Source: Psychromarinibacter halotolerans
GTDB taxonomy: Bacteria > Pseudomonadota > Alphaproteobacteria > Rhodobacterales > Rhodobacteraceae
Length of the DNA: 64,000 bases
Reading direction: 5' to 3'
Assembly: GCF_029168315.1 (NCBI RefSeq)
Contig: NZ_JARGYD010000003.1
Location: 372,001 to 436,000 of the forward strand
Shown here: positions 53,013 through 61,516 of the stretch, one piece after another
Numbering within the stretch: position 1 is the first letter of the stretch
How the letters are laid out: each line of letters begins with the position of its first letter
Position numbers and translations under genes: made by a program
Notes under the pieces: generated by a model
The model's database searches: none
Told to the model about the DNA's origin: nothing
What the model saw: only the letters and a program-made list of their open reading frames with translations

Positions 53013-53897
53013 TCAGCCCATCCGCTCGCTTGCGTAGGAGCCAGGCGATGCCGGGAACACCACCGTCTTGTTTCCGTTCAGGAACACGCGGCGGTGGATA
53101 TGCGCGTGGATCGCCCGCGCCAGTACCTGGCTTTCCACGTCACGGCCAAGCGAAACATAGTCCGACGGCGACTGCGCGTGTGTGACCCGCACCGTGTCCT
53201 GCTCGATGATCGGACCCTCATCCAGATCGGCGGTGACATAGTGCGACGTCGCCCCGATCAGCTTCACGCCCCGCTCGAACGCCTGCTTGTAGGGGTTAGC
53301 CCCCTTGAAAGACGGCAGGAACGAGTGGTGGATGTTGATGATCCGGCCCGACATCTTCTGGCACATCTCGTCGCTGAGGATCTGCATGTAGCGCGCCAGA
53401 ACCACCAACTCGGCGCCGGTGTCCTCGACCACGTTCATGATCTGCTTCTCGGCCTCGGGCTTGTTCTCTTTCGTGACCTTGATGCAGTGGAACGGGATGT
53501 CGTGGTTCACGACCAGCTTCTGGTAATCCATGTGGTTCGAGATCACGGCCACGATCTCGATCGGCAGCGCGCCGATGCGCCAGCGGTACAGCAGGTCGTT
53601 CAGGCAGTGCCCGAACCGCGAGACCATGATCACCACCTTCATCTTCGCGCCCTCGTCGTGGAACGCAAAGTCCATGTCGAAGGATTTCGCGGTCTCGGCG
53701 AACCCGGCTTCCAGATCCTGCAACTCGATCCCGGTTTCCGACACCATGCTGACGCGCATGAAGAAATTACCCGTCTCGAAGTCGTCGAACTGCGAGCTGT
53801 CGGTGATGTTGCAGCCCTTCTCGGCAAGGTTGGAAGAGATCGCCGCGACGATGCCACGGGTCGTCGGGCAGGTGACGGTCAGAGTGAATTTCGACAT
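53013..53897 (-). CDS. purU: Formyltetrahydrofolate deformylase
   Basis: PurU hydrolyses 10-formyl-tetrahydrofolate to formate and tetrahydrofolate. The 294-residue protein has an N-terminal ACT domain (LTVTCPTTRGIVAAISSNLA) and a formyltransferase-like catalytic domain with SRFGHCLNDLLYRW, VVLARYMQILSD and the catalytic HHSFLPSFKGANPY and DEGPIIEQ motifs. It is the last gene of the methylamine cluster and, with FolD, takes the one-carbon unit from methylene-tetrahydrofolate to formate. The start at 53897 follows GGAG. Confidence 0.94.
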   Translation of the reverse strand: MSKFTLTVTCPTTRGIVAAISSNLAEKGCNITDSSQFDDFETGNFFMRVSMVSETGIELQDLEAGFAETAKSFDMDFAFHDEGAKMKVVIMVSRFGHCLNDLLYRWRIGALPIEIVAVISNHMDYQKLVVNHDIPFHCIKVTKENKPEAEKQIMNVVEDTGAELVVLARYMQILSDEMCQKMSGRIINIHHSFLPSFKGANPYKQAFERGVKLIGATSHYVTADLDEGPIIEQDTVRVTHAQSPSDYVSLGRDVESQVLARAIHAHIHRRVFLNGNKTVVFPASPGSYASERMG

Positions 53898-53955
53898 TCC
53901 GGCTCTCCTGTCGGGTCGGGCCACGCGGGCCATGCAGACTTGTTTTGAATGGGGC

Positions 53956-54858
53956 TCAGGCCGTCAGGCCGTCGGGCTCGGGCAAATCGTTCGCCCGGCA
54001 ACAGGCCGTCAGCGTGTTGGCCAGCAGGCAGGCGATGGTCATCGGGCCGACGCCGCCGGGCACCGGCGTGATCGCGCCCGCAACCTCCGACGCACTTGCG
54101 AAATCCACGTCGCCCACCAGCCGCGTCTTGCCCTCGCCCCGCTCGGGCGCGTCGATCCGGTTGATGCCCACGTCGATGACGGCGGCGCCCGGCTTGACCC
54201 AGTCGCCCTTCACCATCTGCGGCCGCCCCACGGCGGCGATCAGGATGTCGGCGCCACGGCAGACCTCCGGCAGGTCCTTGGTGCGCGAATGCGCGATCGT
54301 CACGGTGCAGCTGTCACGCAGCAGCAGCTGCGCCAGCGGCTTGCCCACAAGGTTGGACCGTCCGACGACCACCGCGTTCAGGCCGGACAGGCTGCCCAGC
54401 TGGTCGCGCAGCAGCATCAGGCAACCCAGCGGCGTGCAGGACACCATCGCCTTCTGCCCGCTGGCCAGCAGGCCCGCGTTCACGACATGCAGCCCGTCGA
54501 CGTCCTTCGCCGGGTCGATGCGGGCGACGATGTCGGTTTCGCTCAGATGATCCGGCACCGGGAACTGCACCAGAATGCCGTGCACCGCGGGGTCCGCGTT
54601 CAGCCGGTCGATCAGCGCGTACAACTCGGCCTCGGGCACGTCGGCGGGCAGCTTGTGCTCGAACGAGTTCATGCCGACCTCGATCGTCTGCGTCCCCTTG
54701 TTGCGCACATAGACCTGGCTGGCCGGGTCCTCGCCCACCAGCACGACAGCCAGACCGGGGGTAATCCCGTGATCCGCTTTCAGCGTGGCGACGCCCGCCG
54801 CCACCTTTTCCCGTACCGTCGCCGCAAAGGCCTTGCCGTCGATGATCGTCGCGGTCAC
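53956..54858 (-). CDS. folD: Methylenetetrahydrofolate dehydrogenase / methenyltetrahydrofolate cyclohydrolase
   Basis: FolD oxidises 5,10-methylene-tetrahydrofolate with NADP+ and hydrolyses the product to 10-formyl-tetrahydrofolate. The 300-residue protein has VGEDPASQVYVRNKGTQTIEVG (catalytic Tyr/Lys), GILVQFPVPDHL, CTPLGCLMLL, VVVGRSNLVGKPLAQLLL and PVPGGVGPMTIACLLANT. The start is a GTG at 54858 that overlaps the stop of mgdD (GTGA), so translation is coupled to the N-methylglutamate dehydrogenase genes. This position fits a role in taking over the one-carbon unit made by that enzyme. Confidence 0.94.
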   Translation of the reverse strand: MTATIIDGKAFAATVREKVAAGVATLKADHGITPGLAVVLVGEDPASQVYVRNKGTQTIEVGMNSFEHKLPADVPEAELYALIDRLNADPAVHGILVQFPVPDHLSETDIVARIDPAKDVDGLHVVNAGLLASGQKAMVSCTPLGCLMLLRDQLGSLSGLNAVVVGRSNLVGKPLAQLLLRDSCTVTIAHSRTKDLPEVCRGADILIAAVGRPQMVKGDWVKPGAAVIDVGINRIDAPERGEGKTRLVGDVDFASASEVAGAITPVPGGVGPMTIACLLANTLTACCRANDLPEPDGLTA

Positions 54859-55424
54859 GCCGCACCCTCCAGTCTGTGGGCCGCGGTACTCAGCGCGTGC
54901 CACAGCGATCCCGCCGCCGAGCGCATGCCGATGACCGCAAGCCGGTCTTCGTCCCGTCGGATAACGAAAACGCCCAGATGTTCAAGGACGGTTCGCGACG
55001 CCTTTCCGGGCCGCAGCGTCACGGGGTCAAGATTCACGAGCCGTTCAAGCAGGTCAAGGATCGGACCTTCCCCGGCGTCCGACACGATCTCGACCGCGAC
55101 CCAGCCATCGGTCTGCTCTGTCACCGAACAGCCCGGAGCGTTGCGCAGGACCTCGGCGGCGAAATCCTCGCGCGGGTCCTCGGGCACCGGCCCCTCGATC
55201 ATCCACTGTCCCGGGCCGGTCCAGAACGCAGCAACCCCGACGCCCTCGACCCAGTCCCCCGGCCCCGGCAGCGCCAGCCCCATCGGCGCGGGCACGTCCG
55301 TGTTCCGGCGCAGGGCGACCGAAGCCAGCGCCAGCCGGTCGTTCTCTGTCAGTGTCAGGACCCCAAAGGTCGCCGTGCGCGGCGCGGCGTCCCCCAGCGC
55401 GGTCGTGGGCACAAGATCAGTCAC
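54855..55424 (-). CDS. mgdD: N-methylglutamate dehydrogenase subunit D (sarcosine oxidase gamma-like)
   Basis: The 189-residue protein resembles the gamma subunit of heterotetrameric sarcosine oxidase, a small folate-fold relative; features are VALRRNTDVPAPMGLALPGP, AAFWTGPGQWMIEG and VLEHLGVFVI. The GTG start at 55424 overlaps the end of mgdC by 8 bases. In the sarcosine oxidase family this subunit stabilises the complex. I name it mgdD from the neighbouring gmaS and mgs genes. Confidence 0.85.
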   Translation of the reverse strand: MTDLVPTTALGDAAPRTATFGVLTLTENDRLALASVALRRNTDVPAPMGLALPGPGDWVEGVGVAAFWTGPGQWMIEGPVPEDPREDFAAEVLRNAPGCSVTEQTDGWVAVEIVSDAGEGPILDLLERLVNLDPVTLRPGKASRTVLEHLGVFVIRRDEDRLAVIGMRSAAGSLWHALSTAAHRLEGAA

Positions 55425-58362
55425 GCAGCCGCTCTCCTTCCGGATCGACGAAATGCGGGCTGACCACCTTCGTCTCTAGGTTCACTCCCGCCAGCGGGTT
55501 CGCCGCGATCACCACGTCACCCATGCGGCTGTCGCCTTCTTCAAGAAAGCCCAGCGCGATATAGCTGCCAAGGTGCGGCGAGAAGCAACTCGACGTGACC
55601 CAGCCTTGGTCCGTGGCCGTGGTGTGTTCGGCGCCCGGTTCGAACAGGTGCGCGCCCGCCATCACCTGCTGACTTGGATCGACGGGCATCAGCCCCACAA
55701 GCCGCCGCCGGTCTTCCGCCAGCCCTTCGCGCCGCGACATCACCGCGCCGATCGAGTCCTTCTTCCCGGACACCATCCGCCCCAGCCCCAGCATCGCCGC
55801 CGTGGTTTGTCCGTTGATCTCGGCCGCGACCGCGTGGCCCTTCTCGATCCGCAACACCGCCAGCGCCTCTGTCCCGTAGGGCGTCACGCCAAGATCCTGC
55901 CCGCGCTCTGTCAGCCGCTGCATCAGCGCGTTGCCGTATCGGGCGGGCACCGCGATCTCGTAGGCGAGTTCGCCCGAGAACGAGATCCGGAACAGCCGCG
56001 CCCGCAGCCCGCCGCAGATGGTCAGGTCGCCGCAGGCCATGAAGGGGAACGCCTCGTTCGACAGGTCGAACCCATCGTCCACCAGCCGCGACAACAGCGT
56101 CCGCGCGTTCGGCCCCGCCACAGCGACCTGTGCCCAGGCGTCGGTGGTCGAGATCACCTGCACGTCCAGTTCCGGCCACAGGCACTGGCGCGCGAATTCC
56201 ATGTTGCGGAACACAAGACCCGCGTTGCCCGTGGTGGTGGTGACGACGAAATGGTCCTCGGCCATCCGGGCGCAGGTGCCGTCGTCATAGACGAACCCGT
56301 CCTCGCGCAGCATCAGGCCATAGCGGACCCGCCCGACCTTCAGCGTCGAGATCATGTTGGAATAGATCCGGTCCAGGAACACCGCCGCATCCGCGCCCTG
56401 CACGTCGATCTTGCCAAGCGTGGTCACGTCGCACAGCCCCACGCCCGACCGCACCGCCTTTGCCTCGCGGTCGACCGACTGGCGCCAGTGCGTCTCTCCG
56501 TCCCGGGGGAAGTACTGCGCCCGCATCCACTGGCCGACCTCGACGAATTCCGCGCCCTGCGCCTTTGCCCATGCGTGCGTCGGGGTCAGGCGGGTGGGCC
56601 GGAAATCGGGCCCGGTGTCGCCGCCGCCCAGCACCGACATGGCGACAGGCGTATAGGGCGGACGGAAGATCGTGGTGCCGGTCTGCGGGATCTCCTTGCC
56701 GGTCAGTTCCGCCATCACGGCCAGCGCGGTGACGTTGGCGGTCTTTCCCTGATCAGTCGCCATGCCCAGCGTCGTCCATCGCTTCAGGTGTTCGACCGGG
56801 CGCATGTTCTCTTTGTGGGCCAGCGCGATGTCCTTGACCGTGACGTCGTTCTGAAAGTCGACCCACGCCCGCCCCCGGCCCGGCACATGCCAGACCGCAG
56901 CCTGCGACAGCGGCGCGTCCTCGACCTTCGGAAGTGGAAGCTCGCGCGCCGTAAGGCCCAATGTCTCCAGCGCCGCTCGGGCCTGCGCCGCGCCGTCCGC
57001 CAGTGCCGCATGGGTCGATCCGTTCCCGGCGGCAGCCCCGGCAACGGACATGCCCGGCGGCAGGTCGCCCCCCGGCAGAAAGGCAAGGTGATCCTCCGAC
57101 CAGACCGGCCGCCCCCGGTGGTGCGAGGCAAGGTGAACGTTCGGGTTCCACCCGCCGGATACCCCAAGCGCCGAACATTCCAGCCATTCCGGCCGGCCAT
57201 TGCGCGTCACCTCGATCGACGTCAGGCCCAGCCTGCCCCGCGTCCCGGTCACCGACGCGCCCGCCATGACCTGATAGCCGCCCAGCCGCGGCGCGTCCTC
57301 GCGCGGGTCGATCACCGCCAGAACCGGAACGCCCTTGGCCAGCAGGTCCACCGCCGTGCGGTGCCCGTCGTCGGTACTGGTGAAGATCGCAACGCGTCCG
57401 CCCCGCGCGACGGGGCTGACCGCCCACCGGTTCGCATAGGCCCGCATCGCGCCCGCCAGCATGATGCCGGGGCGGTCGTTGTTGCGGAAGGGAATGTGCC
57501 GCTCGGTCGCGCCGGCGGCCAGCACCGTGCGCTTCGCGGTGATCCGCCACAGCGTCTGGCGCACCCGGTCGCCCGGCTCGGCAAGGTGATCCGACACCCG
57601 TTCAACCGCGCCGTATATCCCGTGATCGTAGGCGCCGAACACCGTGGTCCGCGTCAGCACCCGCACGTTCGGCAGGCTGCCCAACTCTGCCTTGGCAGCG
57701 CGGACCCAGTCCGTCGCGGGGGCGTCGTCCAGCGTATGGCTTTCCGCCAAAAGCCGCCCACCCAGCCGGAAATCCTCGTCCGCCAGCACCACGCGGGCAC
57801 CCGCCCGGCCTGCCGTCAGCGCCGCCGCCAACCCGGCCGCGCCACCGCCGATCACCAGCAGATCGCAGTGCAGGAAGCCCCGGTCGTAGGCGTCGGGATC
57901 GGGCTGCATCGACAACCGTCCAAGCCCCGCCGCGTGCCGGATCACGGGTTCGTACAGCTTTTCCCAGAACGCCTTGGGCCACATGAAGGTCTTGTAATAG
58001 AACCCGGCGGTCAGGAACGGCGCGAACAGGTCGTTCACGCCCAGCAGGTCGAAACCCAGTGACGGGAAACGGTTCTGGCTGCGCGCCTCCAGCCCGTCGA
58101 ACAACTCGGCGACGGTGGCCCGCGTGTTGGGTTCTTGCCGCGCACCGCTGCGCAGTTCGACCAAAGCGTTGGGCTCTTCGGACCCGGCGGTCAGAACGCC
58201 GCGCGGGCGGTGGTACTTGAAGCTGCGCCCCATCAGCCGCACACCGTTCGCCAATAGCGCCGAGGCCAGCGTGTCGCCGGGATGGCCAAGATAGCGGTGG
58301 CCATCGAAGCGGAAGGACAGGGTGCGGTCCCGGTCGATCAGGCCGCCGTCGAGCCGGGTCAT
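55417..58362 (-). CDS. mgdC: N-methylglutamate dehydrogenase subunit C (sarcosine oxidase alpha-like)
   Basis: The 981-residue subunit has a ferredoxin-like N-terminus (TLSFRFDGHRYLGHPGDTLA), a pyridine-nucleotide-type Rossmann domain (LLVIGGGAAGLAAALTAGRAG, about residue 170), a further dinucleotide region and a C-terminal aminomethyltransferase (GcvT-like) folate domain (from about 610) with GVGLCDVTTLGKIDVQGADA, SFSGELAYEIAVP and GTEALAVLRIEKGH. In this family the folate domain accepts the methyl-derived one-carbon unit as methylene-tetrahydrofolate. The start overlaps the mgdB stop (ATGA). Context (gmaS, mgs) supports N-methylglutamate over sarcosine as substrate. Confidence 0.9.
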   Translation of the reverse strand: MTRLDGGLIDRDRTLSFRFDGHRYLGHPGDTLASALLANGVRLMGRSFKYHRPRGVLTAGSEEPNALVELRSGARQEPNTRATVAELFDGLEARSQNRFPSLGFDLLGVNDLFAPFLTAGFYYKTFMWPKAFWEKLYEPVIRHAAGLGRLSMQPDPDAYDRGFLHCDLLVIGGGAAGLAAALTAGRAGARVVLADEDFRLGGRLLAESHTLDDAPATDWVRAAKAELGSLPNVRVLTRTTVFGAYDHGIYGAVERVSDHLAEPGDRVRQTLWRITAKRTVLAAGATERHIPFRNNDRPGIMLAGAMRAYANRWAVSPVARGGRVAIFTSTDDGHRTAVDLLAKGVPVLAVIDPREDAPRLGGYQVMAGASVTGTRGRLGLTSIEVTRNGRPEWLECSALGVSGGWNPNVHLASHHRGRPVWSEDHLAFLPGGDLPPGMSVAGAAAGNGSTHAALADGAAQARAALETLGLTARELPLPKVEDAPLSQAAVWHVPGRGRAWVDFQNDVTVKDIALAHKENMRPVEHLKRWTTLGMATDQGKTANVTALAVMAELTGKEIPQTGTTIFRPPYTPVAMSVLGGGDTGPDFRPTRLTPTHAWAKAQGAEFVEVGQWMRAQYFPRDGETHWRQSVDREAKAVRSGVGLCDVTTLGKIDVQGADAAVFLDRIYSNMISTLKVGRVRYGLMLREDGFVYDDGTCARMAEDHFVVTTTTGNAGLVFRNMEFARQCLWPELDVQVISTTDAWAQVAVAGPNARTLLSRLVDDGFDLSNEAFPFMACGDLTICGGLRARLFRISFSGELAYEIAVPARYGNALMQRLTERGQDLGVTPYGTEALAVLRIEKGHAVAAEINGQTTAAMLGLGRMVSGKKDSIGAVMSRREGLAEDRRRLVGLMPVDPSQQVMAGAHLFEPGAEHTTATDQGWVTSSCFSPHLGSYIALGFLEEGDSRMGDVVIAANPLAGVNLETKVVSPHFVDPEGERLRD

Positions 58363-58631
58363 GCCGCGCCTCCCTTACCGTAGCGGGCCAGTTCGGCGCC
58401 AAGGATCTCGTGGGTGACGGTGTCGCGAGTGACCACCAGCCACGACCGGTCGCCCTGCTCGTGATACCAAAGCTCGCGGTGCACGCCCGCCGGGTTGTCG
58501 CGCAGGAAGACATAGTCGCAGAACGCCGCTTCGCCGTCCGCCGGATCGGGCCGGTCCAGCAGGCGGGCGTCGCCGAGATAGGTGAACTCTTGCGCGTCGC
58601 GTAGTCCCAGCAAGGGATGGGGGATCAGCAT
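58359..58631 (-). CDS. mgdB: N-methylglutamate dehydrogenase subunit B (sarcosine oxidase delta-like), no zinc cysteines
   Basis: The 90-residue protein aligns with sarcosine oxidase delta subunits: MLIPHPLLGLRDAQEFTYLG, then ADGEAAFCDYVFLRDNPAG, HRELWYHEQGDRSWL and the end ELARYGKGG. The delta subunit normally binds zinc through a CPxCG motif and a further Cys and His; here the first motif reads HPLLG, so the zinc site is probably absent or altered. The start at 58631 is chosen over an in-frame ATG 7 codons upstream. Its stop overlaps the mgdC start. Confidence 0.85.
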   Translation of the reverse strand: MLIPHPLLGLRDAQEFTYLGDARLLDRPDPADGEAAFCDYVFLRDNPAGVHRELWYHEQGDRSWLVVTRDTVTHEILGAELARYGKGGAA

Positions 58632-58664
58632 TCTGACACCCCCCGCCCGCACGACGGGGCACGA

Positions 58665-58708
58665 TCTTCTAGAAGAACGTGTCTTTCAGAATTTTCTAGA
58701 AAATTCTG
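58665..58708. repeat. Two AT-rich palindromes between mgdA and mgdB
   Basis: A perfect 22-base palindrome (58687-58708, centre TTCTAGAA) and a perfect 12-base palindrome TCTTCTAGAAGA (58665-58676) share the core TTCTAGAA. They form hairpins in the mgd mRNA, between the mgdA stop and the mgdB start, and contrast with the GC-rich surroundings. Confidence 0.8.
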
Positions 58709-58720
58709 CATCTTCCCTCC

Positions 58721-59968
58721 TCAGTGCAGGTTCGGCTGCGCGCCGGCGCCGCGTTCGTCGATCACGTGGCCCCGCGCGAAGCGGTCCAGCCGCAGCGCCG
58801 CCGCCGTCTCGTGCGGGCGGCCCGTCGCCAGCAGATGCGCAAAGCAATAGCCGGACGCCGGCGTCGCCTTGAACCCGCCGTAGCACCAGCCCGCGTTCAG
58901 ATAGAGCCCGTCGATCCCCGTCGCGTCGATGATCGGCGAGCCGTCCATCGACATGTCCATCACGCCGCCCCAAGACCGCAGCATCCGCGCCCGGCCAATC
59001 ATCGGCATCAGCGCCATGCCGCCCTCTGCCACGTCCTCGACCGTGGGCAGGTTGCCGCGCTGCGCATAGGAATTGTAGCCGTCGATGTCGCCGCCGAAGA
59101 CCAGCCCGCCCTTGTCCGACTGACTGATATAGAAATGCCCGGCCCCGAAGGTGATGACCCCGGGGATCGTCGGCTTTAGCCCTTCGGACACGAAGGCCTG
59201 CAGCACATGACTTTCGATCGGCAGCCGCATCCCGGCCATCGCCATCACCCGGCCCGAGTTGCCCGCGACCGCGACACCCACCGTCTTCGCGCCGATCCGG
59301 CCGCGCGTGGTCTCGACCCCGGTAACCCGACCGTCCGCGATCTCGAAGCCCGTGACCTCGCAGCTCTGGATGATGTCGACACCGGCCATGTCCGCACCCC
59401 GGGCATAGCCCCAGACAACGGCATCGTGCCGCGCCGTGCCCGCGCGTTCCTGCATCAGGCCGCCCTTGATCGGGAACCGGGGGTTGTCGAAGTTCAGGAA
59501 CGGCGCCCGCTCGCGCACCTCGTCCGCCGTCAGCAGCCGCGCATCGGCGCCTGCCAGCAGCATCGCGTTGCCCCGGCGGCGGTAGGTGTCGCGCTGGCCG
59601 TCGGTGTGGATCAGGTTGATGATGCCGCGCTGGCTGACCATCGCATTGAAGTTGAACTCCTGCTCCAGCCCTTCCCACAGCTTCATTGACAATTCGTAGA
59701 ACGGCTCGTTCCCCGGCAGCAGATAGTTCGAACGGATGATCGTCGTGTTGCGCCCGATGTTGCCGCCGCCGATCCACCCCTTGTCCAGCACCGCGATCCG
59801 CGCCTTGCCGAAGGTCTTGGCAAGATAATAGGCCGTGGCCATCCCGTGACCGCCGCCGATGATGACGAAGTCATAGTCCTTTTGCGGTTCGGGGTCGCGC
59901 CACAGGGGCTTCCATCCCCGGTGACCCCGCAATGCCTCGGCGACCAGCCGCAATCCGGAATATCGCAT
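58721..59968 (-). CDS. mgdA: N-methylglutamate dehydrogenase subunit A (sarcosine oxidase beta-like)
   Basis: The 415-residue flavoprotein carries the FAD fold DYDFVIIGGGHGMATAYYLA (about residues 50-70) with VLDKGWIGGGNIGRNTTIIR (covalent-flavin neighbourhood and RN motif) and the C-terminal LYLNAGWCYGGFKATPASGY. It oxidises the N-methyl group. The homologue in sarcosine oxidase holds covalent FMN. GGAGG lies 4 bases before the ATG at 59968; an earlier in-frame ATG is not used. It is 93 bases downstream of gmaS. Confidence 0.9.
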   Translation of the reverse strand: MRYSGLRLVAEALRGHRGWKPLWRDPEPQKDYDFVIIGGGHGMATAYYLAKTFGKARIAVLDKGWIGGGNIGRNTTIIRSNYLLPGNEPFYELSMKLWEGLEQEFNFNAMVSQRGIINLIHTDGQRDTYRRRGNAMLLAGADARLLTADEVRERAPFLNFDNPRFPIKGGLMQERAGTARHDAVVWGYARGADMAGVDIIQSCEVTGFEIADGRVTGVETTRGRIGAKTVGVAVAGNSGRVMAMAGMRLPIESHVLQAFVSEGLKPTIPGVITFGAGHFYISQSDKGGLVFGGDIDGYNSYAQRGNLPTVEDVAEGGMALMPMIGRARMLRSWGGVMDMSMDGSPIIDATGIDGLYLNAGWCYGGFKATPASGYCFAHLLATGRPHETAAALRLDRFARGHVIDERGAGAQPNLH

Positions 59969-60061
59969 GATCCCTCCGCCGTCCTGTGTCTGACCTTGCA
60001 GACCCGCCTTGCCGGGTGAAGTCACGTTCGTGACACCGTTCCCGCGTGGCGGATACCTGCC

Positions 60062-61378
60062 TCAGATGTCCAGCGTGTGCTCCCGTTCCCAAGCCGAGAA
60101 ATGCGACACGAAGCTGTCCCATTCCTTGCGCTTCATCTTGGCATAGGCAGCCGAGAACTCGGCCCCCATCGCCGTGGTAAAGCCCTGATCCGCCTCAAAC
60201 GCACGGATCGCGTCCAGCAGGTTCAGGGGCAGCTTGACCGCGTCCTTCACCGTGTGACCCTCGGCGTACATGTCGATGTCGTGCCGCTTGCCGGGATCGG
60301 CGTTGGTCTTCAGCCCCGACAGACCTGCGGCTATGATCGCCGCCTGCAGCAGATAGGGGTTGGCCGCGCCGTCCGGCAGGCGAAGCTCGAACCGGCCCGG
60401 GCCCGGAACGCGCACCATGTGGGTGCGGTTGTTGCCGGTCCAGGTCACCGTGTTCGGCGCCCATGTGGCGCCCGACAGGGTCACCGGTGCGTTCAGCCGC
60501 TTATAGCTGTTGACGGTCGGATTGGTGATCGCGGCCATCGCGGTGGCGTGGGTCATGATCCCGCCAAGGAAATGACCGCCGTCCATCGACAGACCGACCT
60601 CGCCGACCTGCCCGCCCCCGTCGCCTGCGAAGGCGTTGGTCTTGCCGTCCGTCGACCAGACCGAGATATGCGCGTGACAGCCGTTGCCGGTCAGCCCCTC
60701 GATCGGTTTCGGCATGAAGGTCGCGCGCAGGCCGTGCTTTTCAGCCACCGATTTGACCATGAACTTGAAGAAGGAATGCCGGTCGGCGGTGACCAGCGCA
60801 TCATCGAATTCCCAGTTCATCTCGAACTGGCCGTTCGCGTCCTCGTGGTCGTTCTGGTACGGGCCCCAGCCCAGATCCAGCATGTAGTCGCAGATCTCGG
60901 AGATCACGTCATAGCGCCGCATGACGGCCTGCTGGTCATAGCAGGGCTTCGCCGCGGTATCGGAGGGGTCGCTGATCTTGTCGCCCTCGGGCGTCAGCAG
61001 GAAGAACTCGGCCTCGACCCCGGTCTTCACACGCAGACCCTGTTCAGCGGCCTCGGCCACCAGCCGGCGCAACACGTTGCGCGGCGCCTGCGCGACCTCT
61101 TGGCCTTCCATGACACAGTTGGCGGCGACCCACGCGACCTCGGGCTTCCACGGCAGCTGGATCACGGTGTCCGGGTCCGGCACCGCCAGCATGTCCGGAT
61201 AGGCCGGGGTCATGTCGAGCCACGTCGCGAAGCCCGCGAAGCCGGCCCCGTCCGCCTGCATGTCCGAGATCGCCGCCGCAGGCACCAGCTTGGCCCGCTG
61301 ACCGCCGAACAGGTCGGTGTAGGAGATCATGAAATACTTGACGTTGGTCTTCTTCGCGAAGGCGGCGAGGTCGGTCAT
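60062..61378 (-). CDS. gmaS: Gamma-glutamylmethylamide synthetase
   Basis: GmaS condenses methylamine and glutamate with ATP to gamma-glutamylmethylamide. The 438-residue protein has the glutamine-synthetase fold: KTGVEAEFFLLTPEGD (metal Glu), QNDHEDANGQFEMNWEF, TFMPKPIEGLTGNGCHAHIS, and NNRTHMVRVPGPGRFELRLPDGAANPYLLQAA. It is closer to the GlnT/PuuA-like than to the GlnA subfamily and lies between mgsABC and mgdABCD, which is the methylamine-pathway layout. A housekeeping glutamine synthetase would not be expected here. Confidence 0.92.
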   Translation of the reverse strand: MTDLAAFAKKTNVKYFMISYTDLFGGQRAKLVPAAAISDMQADGAGFAGFATWLDMTPAYPDMLAVPDPDTVIQLPWKPEVAWVAANCVMEGQEVAQAPRNVLRRLVAEAAEQGLRVKTGVEAEFFLLTPEGDKISDPSDTAAKPCYDQQAVMRRYDVISEICDYMLDLGWGPYQNDHEDANGQFEMNWEFDDALVTADRHSFFKFMVKSVAEKHGLRATFMPKPIEGLTGNGCHAHISVWSTDGKTNAFAGDGGGQVGEVGLSMDGGHFLGGIMTHATAMAAITNPTVNSYKRLNAPVTLSGATWAPNTVTWTGNNRTHMVRVPGPGRFELRLPDGAANPYLLQAAIIAAGLSGLKTNADPGKRHDIDMYAEGHTVKDAVKLPLNLLDAIRAFEADQGFTTAMGAEFSAAYAKMKRKEWDSFVSHFSAWEREHTLDI

Positions 61379-61437
61379 GGTGGTCGGTCCCTGTTCGTTT
61401 TCTTTGTATCGGCGGGCCGTGGTTCCCGGCCCGGCCG

Positions 61438-61488
61438 GCCGGGGGCGCTGCCCCCGGACCCCCGGGATATTTTCGGACCAAAGAAGGG
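61438..61488. repeat. REP-like element inside the methylamine operon
   Basis: GGCCGGGGGCGCTGCCCCCG, then GACCCCCGGGATATTTTCGG and ACCAAAGAAG, lies between mgsC and gmaS. It shares CCGGGATATTTT and ACCAAAGAAG with the 8241 copy. Confidence 0.75.
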
Positions 61489-61516
61489 GCCGGTTCCCGG
61501 TGTTATCTGGCCTTGG

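Noticed and set aside
54855..59968. Calling mgdABCD sarcosine oxidase (soxBDAG)
   Set aside because: The subunits are homologous, but gmaS and mgsABC directly upstream and folD-purU downstream fit N-methylglutamate dehydrogenase better.
60062..61378. Calling gmaS a glutamine synthetase
   Set aside because: The fold is the same, but location in the methylamine block and the GlnT-like sequence point to gamma-glutamylmethylamide synthetase.
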